Shown piece by piece: positions 42,518 through 52,062 of a stretch of 64,000 nt of DNA (positions are counted from its first letter, which is position 1; every line of letters begins with the position of its first letter). The stretch lies in the NCBI GenBank assembly GCA_025362495.1, contig JANYGI010000035.1, positions 1 to 64,000 on the forward strand. Direction: 5' to 3'. Under the pieces are notes generated by a model. That model worked only from the letters and a program-made list of their open reading frames with translations. It was not told where the DNA came from and did no database searches. The position numbers were made by a program, and so were the translations under genes. Source of the stretch: Byssovorax sp. GTDB lineage: Bacteria; Myxococcota_A; Polyangia; Polyangiales; Polyangiaceae.

Positions 42518-42915
42518 GAATCCTCCGAGAGGGCGGGCCGCGCCGCGAGGGTGCGCGCGGCGGCCAGGATCAGATAGTCAATCACCGGATCGGCCCTGTC
42601 GAGCAGGCGGCGGAGCATCGGGCCGTCGTCGAGGCGGACGACGCGGGCGCGCGGATCGGCTTCAGGCACCGTGGGATCGAGCGTGGCCGTCAGGCGCGGT
42701 CGCTCGAGATCCACGGCGATCGATCGCACGGTGACGCCGGGCTCGAACGAGACCAGCAGCTCGACGAGCGGCGCCGCGAGCCGGAACGCCTCGGTCGCGT
42801 CGGCGCCGAAGAGATCGGCGCCCGGGCCCGAGAAGGAGCAGCCCTGGGCGTCCGTCTTCGGGACGACGCGAACGTGGTTATCGCGCAAGCGGAGCTTGAA
42901 CGAGCGCAGCTCCAC
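42514..42915 (-). CDS. Conserved hypothetical protein
   Basis: A 133-residue protein between YgiQ (stop directly adjacent) and the aminotransferase (4-base overlap). It has a beta-rich first half (SFKLRLRDNHVRVVPKTD; VTVRSIAVDLERPRLTATLD) and a helical end. No domain is recognised. Tight packing suggests co-translation; no role is assigned. Confidence 0.5.
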   Translation of the reverse strand: MELRSFKLRLRDNHVRVVPKTDAQGCSFSGPGADLFGADATEAFRLAAPLVELLVSFEPGVTVRSIAVDLERPRLTATLDPTVPEADPRARVVRLDDGPMLRRLLDRADPVIDYLILAAARTLAARPALSEDS

Positions 42916-44880
42916 TCAGCGCCGCGCTCCCGGGCCGGCCGGTCCGCCGGGGCCGCGCGGCTTCGCCCGTCCGCGACCCTCCATCTTCGCGCGCACCATG
43001 TAGCGGGGCAACGCGCCCTTGCCGGTGGCCGGAGGAACGAGGCAGTCGGGCTTGGTGCCGATGAGATCGTAGCGGCCCGCCGACTCCAGCGCTTCGCGCA
43101 CCTCGTCGTGGTGGTTCACGTCCCAGTAGAACATCAGGGCCTTCTGCAGGCGCTTCTCCTTCATGTCCTTGGCCGTGTAGACCGGCTTGCGGGTGAAGGG
43201 ATCGATGCCCGTGTAATACATGCACGCGGCCATCGACATCGGCGTCGGGATGAAGTCCTGCACCTGGCGCGGGCGCGAGCCGGTGCGCTTCAGATACTGA
43301 GCGAGATCGATCATGTCGTTGAGCGTCGAGCCCGGGTGACCGGAGATGAAGTAAGGCACGAGGAACTGGTTCTTCCCCGAGTCCTCGCTGGCGCACTTGA
43401 ACTGCTCGGCGAAGCGCTCGTAGCTCTCGATCCCGGGCTTCTTCATGCGGTCGAGCACCTCTTTGCTACTGTGCTCGGGGGCGACCGACAGCTGGCCGCC
43501 GGTGTGGTGCTTGGCCAGCTCGGAGATGAACTTGGGCGAGCGCTCGGCCAGATCGTAGCGAATGCCCGAGGCGATGTAGACCTTGCCGATCCCCTGCTCC
43601 TCGCGCACCGACTTCATCAGCTTGATGAGAGGGCCATGATCGGTGTTGAGGTTCTCGCACACGTCGGGGAAAACGCACGACATCCGGCGACAGGCCTTCT
43701 CTATCGCGTCGTCCTTGCAGGCCATCTGGTACATGTTGGCCGTGGGGCCGCCCAGATCGGTGATGGTGCCGCGAAAATCGTCCATCCGGCGCAGGGCGCG
43801 CACCTCGCGCAGGATGCTCTCGGCGGAGCGGGATTGAATGACGCGCCCCTCATGCTCGGTGATCGAGCAGAAAGTGCAGCCGCCAAAGCACCCTCGCATC
43901 GTCACGATCGAGTGCTTGACCGTCTCGTACGCGGGAATCGGCTCGGCGTACTTGTAGTGGGGGACGCGGGCGAACGGGAGATCGTAGAGGTCGTCCATGA
44001 ACTTCGTCTCCAGCGGGAACGCCGGAGGATTGAAGTACACGGCCTCGGTCCCGTGGGGCTGGAGCAGCGGGCGCGCGTTGCCCGGGTTGGTCTCGAACTG
44101 GAACGCGCGCGACATCTCGGCAAAGGCCTCCTTGTCGGCGACCACGGCCTCGTAGCTCGGCAAGATCACCGTCTTGCCGTCGGTCACGAACTTCGAGGCT
44201 TCGATCGACTCCCACTCTCCCTTGTGGAGCACGTGGGCCGTGCCGCGCACGTCGCGTAGCTGCTTGATTGATTCGCCCTTGCGCAGGCGCTCGGCGACCT
44301 CCCACACCGGGCGCTCGCCCATGCCGAAGATCAGGAGATCGACCTTGGAGTCGAGCAGGACCGAGCGGCGCACCTGATCGGCCCAGTAGTCGTAGTGGGC
44401 AATCCGCCGGAGCGAGGCCTCGATACCGCCGAGCACGATCGGCACGCCCGGGAAGGCGCGGCGGCAGAGGTTGCCGTACACGACCGAAGCGCGGTTGGGG
44501 CGGAGGCCGACCTTCCCGCCGGGCGAGTACTGATCTTCGCTCCGGACCTTCTTCTGCGCCGTGAGCTTGTTGAGCATCGAGTCGAGGTTGCCCGCGGTGA
44601 TGCCGACCATGATCCGCGGGACGCCCATCCGCAGGAGGTCTCTGGTGTCGGTCCAGTCGGGCTGGGCGATCATCCCGACGCGGAAGCCGCGGGCCTCGAG
44701 GAAGCGGCCGATGAGCGCGCCGCCGAAGGCCGGATGGTCGACGTAGGCGTCGCCGTTGACGATGAGAATGTCGAGCTCGTCCCAGCCGCGCGCCGTCATT
44801 TCCTCGCGCGTGGTGGGGAGAAAGCGGCGAGGATCGCGCGCCGAGGCGCTCGCGCTCTTGCGAAGCTGGACGATGGACAT
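42916..44880 (-). CDS. YgiQ-family radical SAM protein
   Basis: A 654-residue protein of the YgiQ family (unknown function, widespread). The N-terminal domain has PTTREEMTARGWDELDILIVNGDAYVDHPAFG, VPRIMVGITAGNLDSM and GVPIVLGGIEASLRRIAHYDYW. The radical SAM cluster motif reads CFGGCTFCSI (CX3CX2C), followed by HEGRVIQSRSAESI. The C-terminal domain has QDFIPTPMSMAACMYYTG. The ATG at 44880 was preferred to the frame's upstream start at 44916. It opens a minus-strand unit of four genes. Confidence 0.9.
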   Translation of the reverse strand: MSIVQLRKSASASARDPRRFLPTTREEMTARGWDELDILIVNGDAYVDHPAFGGALIGRFLEARGFRVGMIAQPDWTDTRDLLRMGVPRIMVGITAGNLDSMLNKLTAQKKVRSEDQYSPGGKVGLRPNRASVVYGNLCRRAFPGVPIVLGGIEASLRRIAHYDYWADQVRRSVLLDSKVDLLIFGMGERPVWEVAERLRKGESIKQLRDVRGTAHVLHKGEWESIEASKFVTDGKTVILPSYEAVVADKEAFAEMSRAFQFETNPGNARPLLQPHGTEAVYFNPPAFPLETKFMDDLYDLPFARVPHYKYAEPIPAYETVKHSIVTMRGCFGGCTFCSITEHEGRVIQSRSAESILREVRALRRMDDFRGTITDLGGPTANMYQMACKDDAIEKACRRMSCVFPDVCENLNTDHGPLIKLMKSVREEQGIGKVYIASGIRYDLAERSPKFISELAKHHTGGQLSVAPEHSSKEVLDRMKKPGIESYERFAEQFKCASEDSGKNQFLVPYFISGHPGSTLNDMIDLAQYLKRTGSRPRQVQDFIPTPMSMAACMYYTGIDPFTRKPVYTAKDMKEKRLQKALMFYWDVNHHDEVREALESAGRYDLIGTKPDCLVPPATGKGALPRYMVRAKMEGRGRAKPRGPGGPAGPGARR

Positions 44881-45007
44881 CGGCGGAACGCTAGCGCGCG
44901 GCCCGGCGAGCGTCACCCGGATCCGGCCCTCATCGCGGCTGGGCTGCGCAAGGTTCTGGCGGATCGCCTACTTTCCGCGGCGCCCGTCGCCCGCTACCAT
45001 CGGTGTC

Positions 45008-46495
45008 ATGTTCGAATCTGCCGAGCTCGGTCACACCATCGACAAGGAACGCTACGCCACCGAAGAGCCCGCGCTGCGCGAGGCGCTCCTCGACGCGCAG
45101 TACGATCTGCTGGAGAGCAAGAAATTCCCGGTGATCGTGATCATCGCGGGGGTCGACGGCGCCGGCAAAGGCGAGACGGTGAACGTGCTCAACGAGTGGA
45201 TGGACGCGCGCCACATCCAGACACACGCCCTCGCCGCGCCCAGCGCCGACGACACCGAGCGACCCGCGTTCTATCGCTTCTGGCGTCACCTGCCGCCGAA
45301 GGGCAAGACCGGGATCTTCTTCACGTCCTGGTACACGGCGCCGATCGTGATGCGAGCCTACAAGACCATCAGCAAGGCCGATCTCGATCAGCGCATGGAC
45401 GAGGCCCGCCGCTTCGAGCGGATGCTGGCGAGCGAAGGGGCCTTGATCCTCAAGTTCTGGTTCCACCTCTCCAAGGACCAGCAGCACGAGCGGCTGACGA
45501 AGCTCGAGAAGAACCCCAAGACCCGCTGGCGAGTGACCGAGCGCGACTGGACTCATTTCGAGATCTACGATCGCTTTCGCAAGGTGTCGGAGCGGGCGCT
45601 CCGCGAGACCAGCACCGCAGAGGCACCCTGGATCGTGATCGAGGGCGCCGACGCTCGGTATCGCAACCTCACTGTCGGCAAGGCGATCCTAGCCGCCGTG
45701 CGCTCGCGGCTCGACAAGGCCGAGCCGCCGCCGGTCGACGCGCCGCCCGCGACGCCGGCGCCCGTCGACGATCTCAACGTGCTGAAGAGCCTCGATCTGA
45801 CGAAGAAGCTCCCCAAGGAGGAGTACAGTCACGATCTCGAGAAGCTGCAAAGGAAGCTGGCGTTGCTCACGCTCGATCCGCGCTTCAAGGAGATCTCGGT
45901 GGTCGCGGCGTTCGAGGGCGCCGACGCGGCGGGGAAGGGCGGGGCGATCCGTCGCATCACCTCGGCCCTCGACGCGCGGCTCTACCACCTGCACCCCATC
46001 GCGGCGCCGACCGAGGAAGAGCGCGATCAGCCCTACCTGTGGCGCTTCTGGCGTCATCTGCCGCGCCTCGGCAAGCTCTCGATCTTCGATCGTACCTGGT
46101 ATGGCCGGGTGCTCGTGGAGCGCGTCGAGGGCTTCTGCAGCGAGGCCGACTGGATGCGCGCCTACGCCGAGATCAACGACTTCGAGCAGCAGATGACGGA
46201 CAGCCACTCTGTCGTGGTGAAGTTCTGGCTGCACATCGATCAGGACGAGCAGCTCGCCCGCTTCAAGGAGCGCGAGGCGACGGCGTTCAAGCGCTTCAAG
46301 ATCACGCCGGACGACTGGCGTAACCGCGAGAAATGGCCCCAGTACGAGCGGGCGATCTGCGACATGGTCGACCGCACGAGCACCGAGATCGCGCCCTGGA
46401 CGCTGGTCGAGTCCAACGACAAGTACTTTGCCCGCGTGAAGATCCTGACGACGCTGGTGGACCGGATCGAGCAGGCCCTGGACAAGAAGAAGTAG
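45008..46495 (+). CDS. PPK2-family polyphosphate phosphotransferase, two-domain (class II, Pap-like)
   Basis: A 495-residue protein with two PPK2 domains in tandem. Domain 1 has the Walker-type loop IIAGVDGAGKGE and FYRFWRHLPPKGK; domain 2 has FEGADAAGKGG and LWRFWRHLPRLGKLSIFDRTWYGRVL. Two-domain proteins of this kind transfer phosphate from polyphosphate to AMP, making ADP. Both P-loops look intact, although usually only one half is catalytic. The ATG at 45008 follows a divergent intergenic region with YgiQ. The next gene starts two bases after the stop. Confidence 0.9.
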   Translation: MFESAELGHTIDKERYATEEPALREALLDAQYDLLESKKFPVIVIIAGVDGAGKGETVNVLNEWMDARHIQTHALAAPSADDTERPAFYRFWRHLPPKGKTGIFFTSWYTAPIVMRAYKTISKADLDQRMDEARRFERMLASEGALILKFWFHLSKDQQHERLTKLEKNPKTRWRVTERDWTHFEIYDRFRKVSERALRETSTAEAPWIVIEGADARYRNLTVGKAILAAVRSRLDKAEPPPVDAPPATPAPVDDLNVLKSLDLTKKLPKEEYSHDLEKLQRKLALLTLDPRFKEISVVAAFEGADAAGKGGAIRRITSALDARLYHLHPIAAPTEEERDQPYLWRFWRHLPRLGKLSIFDRTWYGRVLVERVEGFCSEADWMRAYAEINDFEQQMTDSHSVVVKFWLHIDQDEQLARFKEREATAFKRFKITPDDWRNREKWPQYERAICDMVDRTSTEIAPWTLVESNDKYFARVKILTTLVDRIEQALDKKK

Positions 46496-46497
46496 CG

Positions 46498-46998
46498 ATG
46501 AGAGCGCGGCAGTGGAGAGTGGCAGTCTGCGCGGCGGCGGCGCTCGCGGTCTCTGCATGTGGCAAGACCGAGGCGGGGAGGCCCGAGCCGCCGGCGGCGA
46601 AGGCCCCTGTCGTCCCCGTGGAGATCGTCAAGACCACCGGCGACGACGTGGCCGAGACGGTGCGCCGCGAGGTGGTGAGGGCGAAGGCCGACAAGCGCGC
46701 TCTGCTCGTCTACGTGGGCGCGAAATGGTGCGAGCCTTGCCAGTATTTCCACGACGCCGCGGCGGCAGGCCAGCTCGACGCGACGTTCCCGGGGCTGCGC
46801 CTCGTGGAGTTCGATCTCGATCGCGATGAAGAAGCGCTGGAGAGAGCTGGGTATTCGTCGAGGATGATCCCGCTGTTCGCGTTGCCGCGCGACGACGGGA
46901 GCGGATCAGGGGAGCAGATCGAGGGCTCGATCAAGGGCCCCGGAGCCGTCGCGCAGATCACGCCGCGGCTCCGGGAGCTGATCGCGAAACGCCGCTAG
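46498..46998 (+). CDS. Thioredoxin-like lipoprotein
   Basis: A 166-residue lipoprotein (signal VAVCAAAALAVSAC). A thioredoxin-fold domain carries LLVYVGAKWCEPCQYFHDAAAAG, i.e. a CEPC active site of DsbE/thioredoxin-like type, and a cis-Pro in RMIPLFALP. It probably handles periplasmic disulfides. It lies two bases after the PPK2 gene and shares its transcript. Its last four bases overlap the convergent gene. Confidence 0.8.
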   Translation: MRARQWRVAVCAAAALAVSACGKTEAGRPEPPAAKAPVVPVEIVKTTGDDVAETVRREVVRAKADKRALLVYVGAKWCEPCQYFHDAAAAGQLDATFPGLRLVEFDLDRDEEALERAGYSSRMIPLFALPRDDGSGSGEQIEGSIKGPGAVAQITPRLRELIAKRR

Positions 46999-47516
46999 AA
47001 CAAGCGCCGGACGCGCCGACGCTCCTCGATCATGTGCTGGGTGATCCGCTGCCTTCCGTCGGTGTCCTCCACCAGAGTCCACACGTCGTGCTCGGGTTTA
47101 CGGCCCGCGCACGCGAGCAGGATGTCGGCGGCGCGCTCGGCCGCGATCAGGTTCTCGTGACGGCCGGGGAGCTCGACGACCGAGGCCCGGGTGGAGAGCG
47201 ACTCCATGGTGCTCAGCATCAGGAGCACCATGCTCTGAAAGGCCTCTTCGCCGAAGTCGGCGCGCGGGCCAGCCCCGAAGATCAGGATCTTGTCGAACGT
47301 GAGCTTCGGTTTGCCCGGGAGCAGGACGACCTCGCCCAGCTCGCCAGTGATCAGGCGCTGTCGCTCGAGATCGGCTATCCGGCCGGCGAGGCGCCAGTCG
47401 CAGAGGCCGGCGAGGCCGTGCGACGGGCGCGCGTCGCTCCACACGGAGCAGGCGAGTACCTCCGAGTCGAGCTCGTCGAGCCGGGGTAGCTCGGGGGTGA
47501 CGAAACGAAGCTCCAC
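46995..47516 (-). CDS. Peptidase M17 N-terminal-domain-like protein
   Basis: A 173-residue protein resembling only the N-terminal, macro-like domain of leucyl aminopeptidases: ELDSEVLACSVWSDARPSHGLAGLCDWRLAG, then GEVVLLPGKPKLTFDKILIFGAGPR and a helix-strand end. The catalytic metal-binding domain of M17 enzymes is not here. Such stand-alone domains occur in myxobacteria with unknown roles. It follows the thiamine-diphosphate enzyme by six bases and is probably in its operon. Confidence 0.6.
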   Translation of the reverse strand: MELRFVTPELPRLDELDSEVLACSVWSDARPSHGLAGLCDWRLAGRIADLERQRLITGELGEVVLLPGKPKLTFDKILIFGAGPRADFGEEAFQSMVLLMLSTMESLSTRASVVELPGRHENLIAAERAADILLACAGRKPEHDVWTLVEDTDGRQRITQHMIEERRRVRRLF

Positions 47517-47522
47517 GGCGGC

Positions 47523-49148
47523 CTAAACGCTGATCGAGCCCTTGCGGAAATCGCTGGTGGCGATCTTCACGTTCACGCACGAAGGCTTTCCCGAGGCGAA
47601 GGCCGCGTCGAGCGCCGGGCCGATGTCCTCGGCGCGCTCCACGAAGGCGCCAAAGCCGCCCAGGGCCTCGACCACCCTGTCGTAGCGGGTGTATTCGAGC
47701 GACGTCGCCGGCGAGCGCTCCACGCCGTAGAGCTCGACCTGGCCGCGGCGGATCTGCGTCCAGGCGGCGTCGTTGCCAATCACGCTGATGACCGGGATCT
47801 TCTGGCGGACCATGGCCTCGAACTCCATGGCATGAAAGCCGAAGGAGCCGTCGCCATAGACCAGCACGACGTTGGCGTCGGGGCGAGCGAGCTTGGCGGC
47901 CATGGCGTAACCGGGGCCGACGCCGAGGGTGCCGAGCGGGCCCGGATCCATCCACATCTGCGGCCATTCGAGCTTGAGCACGTAGGCCGCGGTGGCCACG
48001 AAATCGCCGCCGTCGCCGATGACGATATCGCTCTTGCCGAGGCGCTTGCCAATCTCGGCGCAGACGCGGAGGGGGTTGGGCGGGCTGACGTTGCTCTCGA
48101 TCTCGGCGAGCATCTTCGCCCGCGATTTATCCTCGGCGGCGCGCACCGTGGGGAGCCAGCCCGGGGACTTCTTGCCTTTGACGGCCGTGAGGAGCTGATC
48201 GAGCACGACGCCGCTGTCACCGTCGATCGTCACATCGACCTTGCGGTTGCGGCCGAGCTCGTTGCCGTCGAGATCGATCTGCACGACCCTGGCCTTGGGG
48301 TTGATGGCGCGGCCGTATTCGAGGCGAAAATCGAACGGAGTGCCGAAGACGAGGCAGAGATCGGTGTTCGAGAGGGCGAATTTGCGCGAGCGCGTCATCA
48401 GGTTGGGGTGCTCGTACGGGAGGCCGCCGCGCGCCATGCCGTTGAGGTAAAACGGCGCTTCGATGGCGTCGGCGAGGGCGCGGAGGGCTTCCCGCTTCGG
48501 CGACCAGCGGAGCTGACTGCCCACGATGAACATCGGCCGCTCGGCCTCGCGGAGCATCTCGGCGGCGCGCTCGATCAACGAGGGATCGCCGCCGGGCCGC
48601 GGCGGGAACGCCAGCGGGGAGGTGGCGGGCGCGGCGTCGTCGGCCCAGTTCATCAGCAAATCGAGCGGCATTTCGAGGAAAACCGGGCCGGGGACGCCGG
48701 CCTGGGCGATGCGAAACGCAGCGTCGATGTACTCCTGGATGCGATCGGTCGAGGGGACCGACACGCTCCATTTGGTGATCGGGCGCATGAGCTCGACATG
48801 GTTCATGTCCTGGAGCGAGCCCATGTCGGCGAGGGCGCGGGGGCCGGCGCCGCCGATGACGATCATCGGAATGCCGCCGCGCTGCGCGTTGGCGACGGCG
48901 GTGACGGTGTCTGTCACGCCGGGGCCCGCGGTGACGGCGCACACGCCCGGTCGCCCGGTGACGCGCGCATAGCCGTCGGCGGCGTGGCCGGCCGTCTGCT
49001 CGTGGCGAACGTCGACGACGCGGATCCCGTCGTCGAGGCACCCGTCGTAGATGGCCTGGATGTGGCCGCCGCAGAGCGTGAAGAGGTGCGTCGTGCCGTG
49101 GCGCAAGAGTGCCTTGGAGACGAGCCGACCGCCGTGGACCTGAGTCAT
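47523..49148 (-). CDS. Thiamine-diphosphate-dependent enzyme, acetolactate-synthase-like
   Basis: A 541-residue enzyme of the decarboxylase/acetolactate synthase superfamily. The pyrimidine domain has VVDVRHEQTAGHAADGYARVTGRPG with the conserved Glu, and TAGPGVTDTVTAVANAQ. The central domain has YLNGMARGGLP. The diphosphate domain has GDGSFGFHAMEFEAMVRQKIPV followed by GND, the GDG-X(~25)-N metal motif. Substrate choice (oxalyl-CoA, sulfopyruvate, acetolactate or similar) is not decided. No small regulatory subunit gene (ilvN) is adjacent, so a role in valine synthesis is doubtful. The ATG at 49148 was chosen over the long frame upstream. Confidence 0.85.
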   Translation of the reverse strand: MTQVHGGRLVSKALLRHGTTHLFTLCGGHIQAIYDGCLDDGIRVVDVRHEQTAGHAADGYARVTGRPGVCAVTAGPGVTDTVTAVANAQRGGIPMIVIGGAGPRALADMGSLQDMNHVELMRPITKWSVSVPSTDRIQEYIDAAFRIAQAGVPGPVFLEMPLDLLMNWADDAAPATSPLAFPPRPGGDPSLIERAAEMLREAERPMFIVGSQLRWSPKREALRALADAIEAPFYLNGMARGGLPYEHPNLMTRSRKFALSNTDLCLVFGTPFDFRLEYGRAINPKARVVQIDLDGNELGRNRKVDVTIDGDSGVVLDQLLTAVKGKKSPGWLPTVRAAEDKSRAKMLAEIESNVSPPNPLRVCAEIGKRLGKSDIVIGDGGDFVATAAYVLKLEWPQMWMDPGPLGTLGVGPGYAMAAKLARPDANVVLVYGDGSFGFHAMEFEAMVRQKIPVISVIGNDAAWTQIRRGQVELYGVERSPATSLEYTRYDRVVEALGGFGAFVERAEDIGPALDAAFASGKPSCVNVKIATSDFRKGSISV

Positions 49149-49265
49149 GCGGCGCTTATACCACGAGGTGCCCGGTGGATGATCGGGAGCGACGCGCCGG
49201 ACGAGCCCGAGCGACCCGAGGGCGGGGTGGACCCTTTCCCCGGCGTGGCGTAGCCTCCCCGCGAC

Positions 49266-49715
49266 ATGGACCGGACGCAGCTCGAAGCTCTCCGAGACTC
49301 GGCGGGCAAGTACATCGAGGGCGACGTGCGTCTCGTGACGGTACTGCGCGTTCCGCTGATGCTCGCGGCCGAGGAGATCGTCGTACACAACTCGCTCGGC
49401 GTGTCAGCGATGCTCAACGTGACGTTCCACCCCGAGGTGGGCGGGTTCAAATGCAACGTTCACGTTCGAGGCCTCGGGCCGATCTGTCGGCTCGAAATTA
49501 ATGGCCCCGAGCATCCTGGGGTCGGACGCACGCACAAGCACGCGCTGCGAACGGAGCGGTGCCCACGGCAGAATCTGCATCGCGATGTCACGGCGCGACC
49601 TGACTTGCGCGGAGTCTCCATGAAAACTGCCTGGGAGCTCTTCTGCGGGATGGCATTGATCGACCACCGCGGCTCGTTCTCCTGCGACGGCGTCGACACG
49701 GGAGCCCCCTTATGA
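49266..49715 (+). CDS. Small protein upstream of the DUF1828-type gene, possibly DUF6978-like
   Basis: A 149-residue protein. It has a beta-rich start (GDVRLVTVLRVPLMLAAEEIVVHNS). A His-rich block follows: CRLEINGPEHPG, then RTHKHALRTE and NLHRDVTARPD, then a helical end (KTAWELFCGMALID). This reminds of the R-L-D ... G-x-x-H ... HxH region in DUF6978-type proteins that sit next to DUF1828 genes; the match is by eye and uncertain. Codon third positions are less GC-rich than in the neighbours. Its stop overlaps the next start (ATGA). Confidence 0.5.
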   Translation: MDRTQLEALRDSAGKYIEGDVRLVTVLRVPLMLAAEEIVVHNSLGVSAMLNVTFHPEVGGFKCNVHVRGLGPICRLEINGPEHPGVGRTHKHALRTERCPRQNLHRDVTARPDLRGVSMKTAWELFCGMALIDHRGSFSCDGVDTGAPL

Positions 49716-50488
49716 GCCTAGAAGTCCTCGAACAGAAGGTCTCCGAAGGGATCGTTCGCACCGTCGATACGGTCCGTGGCGGCCACACTCGAATCCAGAC
49801 GCAGCTCGTCTACCCTGACGGCAGCTTCATCGATGTGTTCGTTCGCGACGGTGCGCAACAGATGATCGCGCCGAAGATCGTGCTCTCCGATCTCGGCCAG
49901 ACGACCTCGTGGCTCCTCGACATGCGGCTCAAGCCGTGGCTTTCAGAGAATCGAAAGCGTTTCATCGAAGATGCGCTGGACGTGCTCTCGGTACGGCAGA
50001 ACGCGGGCGCCCTGGAGATCGAGCTGTCGCCGGGAGAGCCCCTCAATTCGGCCATCCTCCGGCTTGCTCAGGCCTGTCTACGTGTCTCCGATCTCGTCTT
50101 CACGCAGCGGAATAGCGTGACGACGGTGTTCAAGGAGAGGGTCGAAGAGTTCTTCTCGGTCCATGATCTGCCCTTCGAGCAGGATGTCGAGATCGTCGGG
50201 CGCCACGGTCGCTCGATCCGAGTGGACTATCGCGTCGCCAAGGGACCGCGCGGCGCGCTGGTGCTGGCGCTGGGGCCGGCGAGCGCGTCGTCGGCGCACA
50301 CATTGACGAACGAGATATTTCGTCGGTGGTACGAGCTCAACATGCCGACGATTGGTGAGCGTCGAGTGACGATTTACGACGACGCCTGCCAGGACTACCG
50401 CGAGGATGATCTGGCGCTGGTGCGCGACTTCTCGGAGCTGGTCCCGATTGGCAACGAGGATGCCGTCGCAGAGGCTTTGGCGGCATAG
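49712..50488 (+). CDS. DUF1828/DUF1829-type protein, accessory module partner
   Basis: A 258-residue protein. The N-terminal part fits DUF1828: IQTQLVYPDGSFIDVFVRD, then KIVLSDLGQTTSWLLDMR (the conserved D-x-G-x-T). The C-terminal part has RSIRVDYRVAKGPRGALVLALG and RVTIYDDACQDYREDDLALVRDF, a nuclease-like alpha/beta pattern typical of the DUF1829 half. The family has unknown function and often occurs in mobile regions. It is translated with the upstream small gene. Together they could be a defence or toxin-antitoxin-like pair; this is inference from architecture and composition. Confidence 0.6.
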   Translation: MSLEVLEQKVSEGIVRTVDTVRGGHTRIQTQLVYPDGSFIDVFVRDGAQQMIAPKIVLSDLGQTTSWLLDMRLKPWLSENRKRFIEDALDVLSVRQNAGALEIELSPGEPLNSAILRLAQACLRVSDLVFTQRNSVTTVFKERVEEFFSVHDLPFEQDVEIVGRHGRSIRVDYRVAKGPRGALVLALGPASASSAHTLTNEIFRRWYELNMPTIGERRVTIYDDACQDYREDDLALVRDFSELVPIGNEDAVAEALAA

Positions 50489-50523
50489 CATCATCGCCCG
50501 GCGTTGATGACTTCGACGGCGGG

Positions 50524-51978
50524 TCAGACGCGGGTCTTGCGCCAGCGCCCGCCCGCGTACGCCGCGCCGAGCAGCCCGCTCCGCACGATCCAGTCCGCGG
50601 TGCTGCCGAGCCACACGCCGACGAGCCCGAGGCCGAGGGTGATCGCCAGCAGGTACGTCACCGAGATGCGCACGACGAGGGCGCCGACGCAGGTCGAGAT
50701 CAGCACCGTGCGCGTCGCGCCGGCGCCGCGGAGGGCCATGCCCTTGACCGTCGCATAGGCCATGAACGGCTGCGCGAAGGCCGCGACGTAGAGGGTCTTC
50801 GAGCCGAGGGCGATGATCGCCGGATCGGTCGAGAATATCTTCATGAGCGGGCGCGGCGCGACGGCGAGCGTGAGGCCGATCGTCAGCGCGAGCGCGACCG
50901 ACATGCCCGCGGCGAGCCAGCCGGCGCGCGTGGCGTCGCCGGGGCGGTTCGCGCCGAGCTTCTGGGCGATCACCGCGGCGCCCGCGACGCCGAAGCCGTC
51001 GGCCGACAGGAAGCCGATCGCCTCGATCGCCAGCAGGGCTTGATTGGCCGCCATCGCCTCGGTGCCGAGGAGGCCAATGATGGCGACGAAGCCGAGAAAC
51101 CCCCCGTGGTAGAGCGCCTTTTCGCCGAACGCCGGCCAGGCGACGCGGAGCACGCGGCGCAGCGCCTCGACGTCGCCGTCGCGACGCTGCCGCAGCGGGA
51201 GCGGGCTCGACTTCGAGAGCAGGACGGCCAGGAGGAGCAGCCCTTCGATGGTCATCGTCGCCGCGTGCCCGACGGCCGCGCCGCGCACGCCGAGCTCGGG
51301 GAAGCCGAGGTGACCGAAGATGAGCACGTACGAGAGCGCGACGTTGACGATGTTGCCCACCGTCGCCACGTAGAGCGGAGCGCGCGTGTTGCCCGCGCCC
51401 TGGAGCGTCGCGGCGGCGATGGCCTCGACGAAAGCGAGCGGCAAGCAGGGCAGCACGATGTGCAGGTACGCGCTCGCGTCGGCCAGCACCTCTGCCGACG
51501 CGTGAGGGAACAGCGCGCGCAGGAGCGAGCCATTCGCGAGGCGGATCGGCACCGTCACGAGCACGCCGAGGAGCGCCGCGAAGAGCAGCGACGATCGGGC
51601 CGCGCGCGCCGCCTCCGCGCGATCGCCGGCGCCGACGCTGCGCGCGACGACCGCCAGCGTGCCGGCCGAGAACGCGGTGAAGATCGAGTACGTCGACCAC
51701 ACGAGGGTGCCGCTGATCTGGAGCGAGGCGAGCGCGGTGGGCGAGTAGCGGCCGACCATGACGCGGCCGACGAGGAACATCAGCGTGACGAGGAACATGT
51801 GCGTTATCGCCGGCCACGCGAGCCGCCAGACCTCGCGCGCGAGCGGCGCGCCGCCGTCGGGATCCGATTTCACCGCGTCCTCAGGGCTTCCACAGCGATC
51901 GAGCAGCTCGTCCACGAGGCACGCGCCCCGCCGGAGGAGGCGGGGCACCGCGGCCGGGACGGCGAAGGCGAAGGTCAC
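50524..51978 (-). CDS. MATE-family efflux transporter
   Basis: A 484-residue inner-membrane antiporter with about twelve hydrophobic spans in two homologous halves. Markers are LAWPAITHMFLVTLMFLVGRVMVGR, AAATLQGAGNTRAPLYVATVGNIVNVALSYVLIFG and FGVAGAAVIAQKLGANRPGDA in the second half. MATE proteins export drugs or metabolites using sodium or proton gradients. The GTG at 51978 is the first start; ~40 residues precede the first span, longer than usual, so a later start is possible. The drug and coupling ion are unknown. Confidence 0.9.
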   Translation of the reverse strand: MTFAFAVPAAVPRLLRRGACLVDELLDRCGSPEDAVKSDPDGGAPLAREVWRLAWPAITHMFLVTLMFLVGRVMVGRYSPTALASLQISGTLVWSTYSIFTAFSAGTLAVVARSVGAGDRAEAARAARSSLLFAALLGVLVTVPIRLANGSLLRALFPHASAEVLADASAYLHIVLPCLPLAFVEAIAAATLQGAGNTRAPLYVATVGNIVNVALSYVLIFGHLGFPELGVRGAAVGHAATMTIEGLLLLAVLLSKSSPLPLRQRRDGDVEALRRVLRVAWPAFGEKALYHGGFLGFVAIIGLLGTEAMAANQALLAIEAIGFLSADGFGVAGAAVIAQKLGANRPGDATRAGWLAAGMSVALALTIGLTLAVAPRPLMKIFSTDPAIIALGSKTLYVAAFAQPFMAYATVKGMALRGAGATRTVLISTCVGALVVRISVTYLLAITLGLGLVGVWLGSTADWIVRSGLLGAAYAGGRWRKTRV

Positions 51979-52062
51979 GGCGCAGGGAACGCCGCGCGTC
52001 GGGAGCGCGTTCCCGCGAGCGGCTCCCAGAGCACCGAACAGGTTGAAGAGTCGGAGAATTCA

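Noticed and set aside
47523-49148. Acetolactate synthase large subunit (ilvB) for valine synthesis.
   Set aside because: No regulatory subunit gene or other ilv genes are adjacent, and the sequence fits the wider ThDP enzyme family only.
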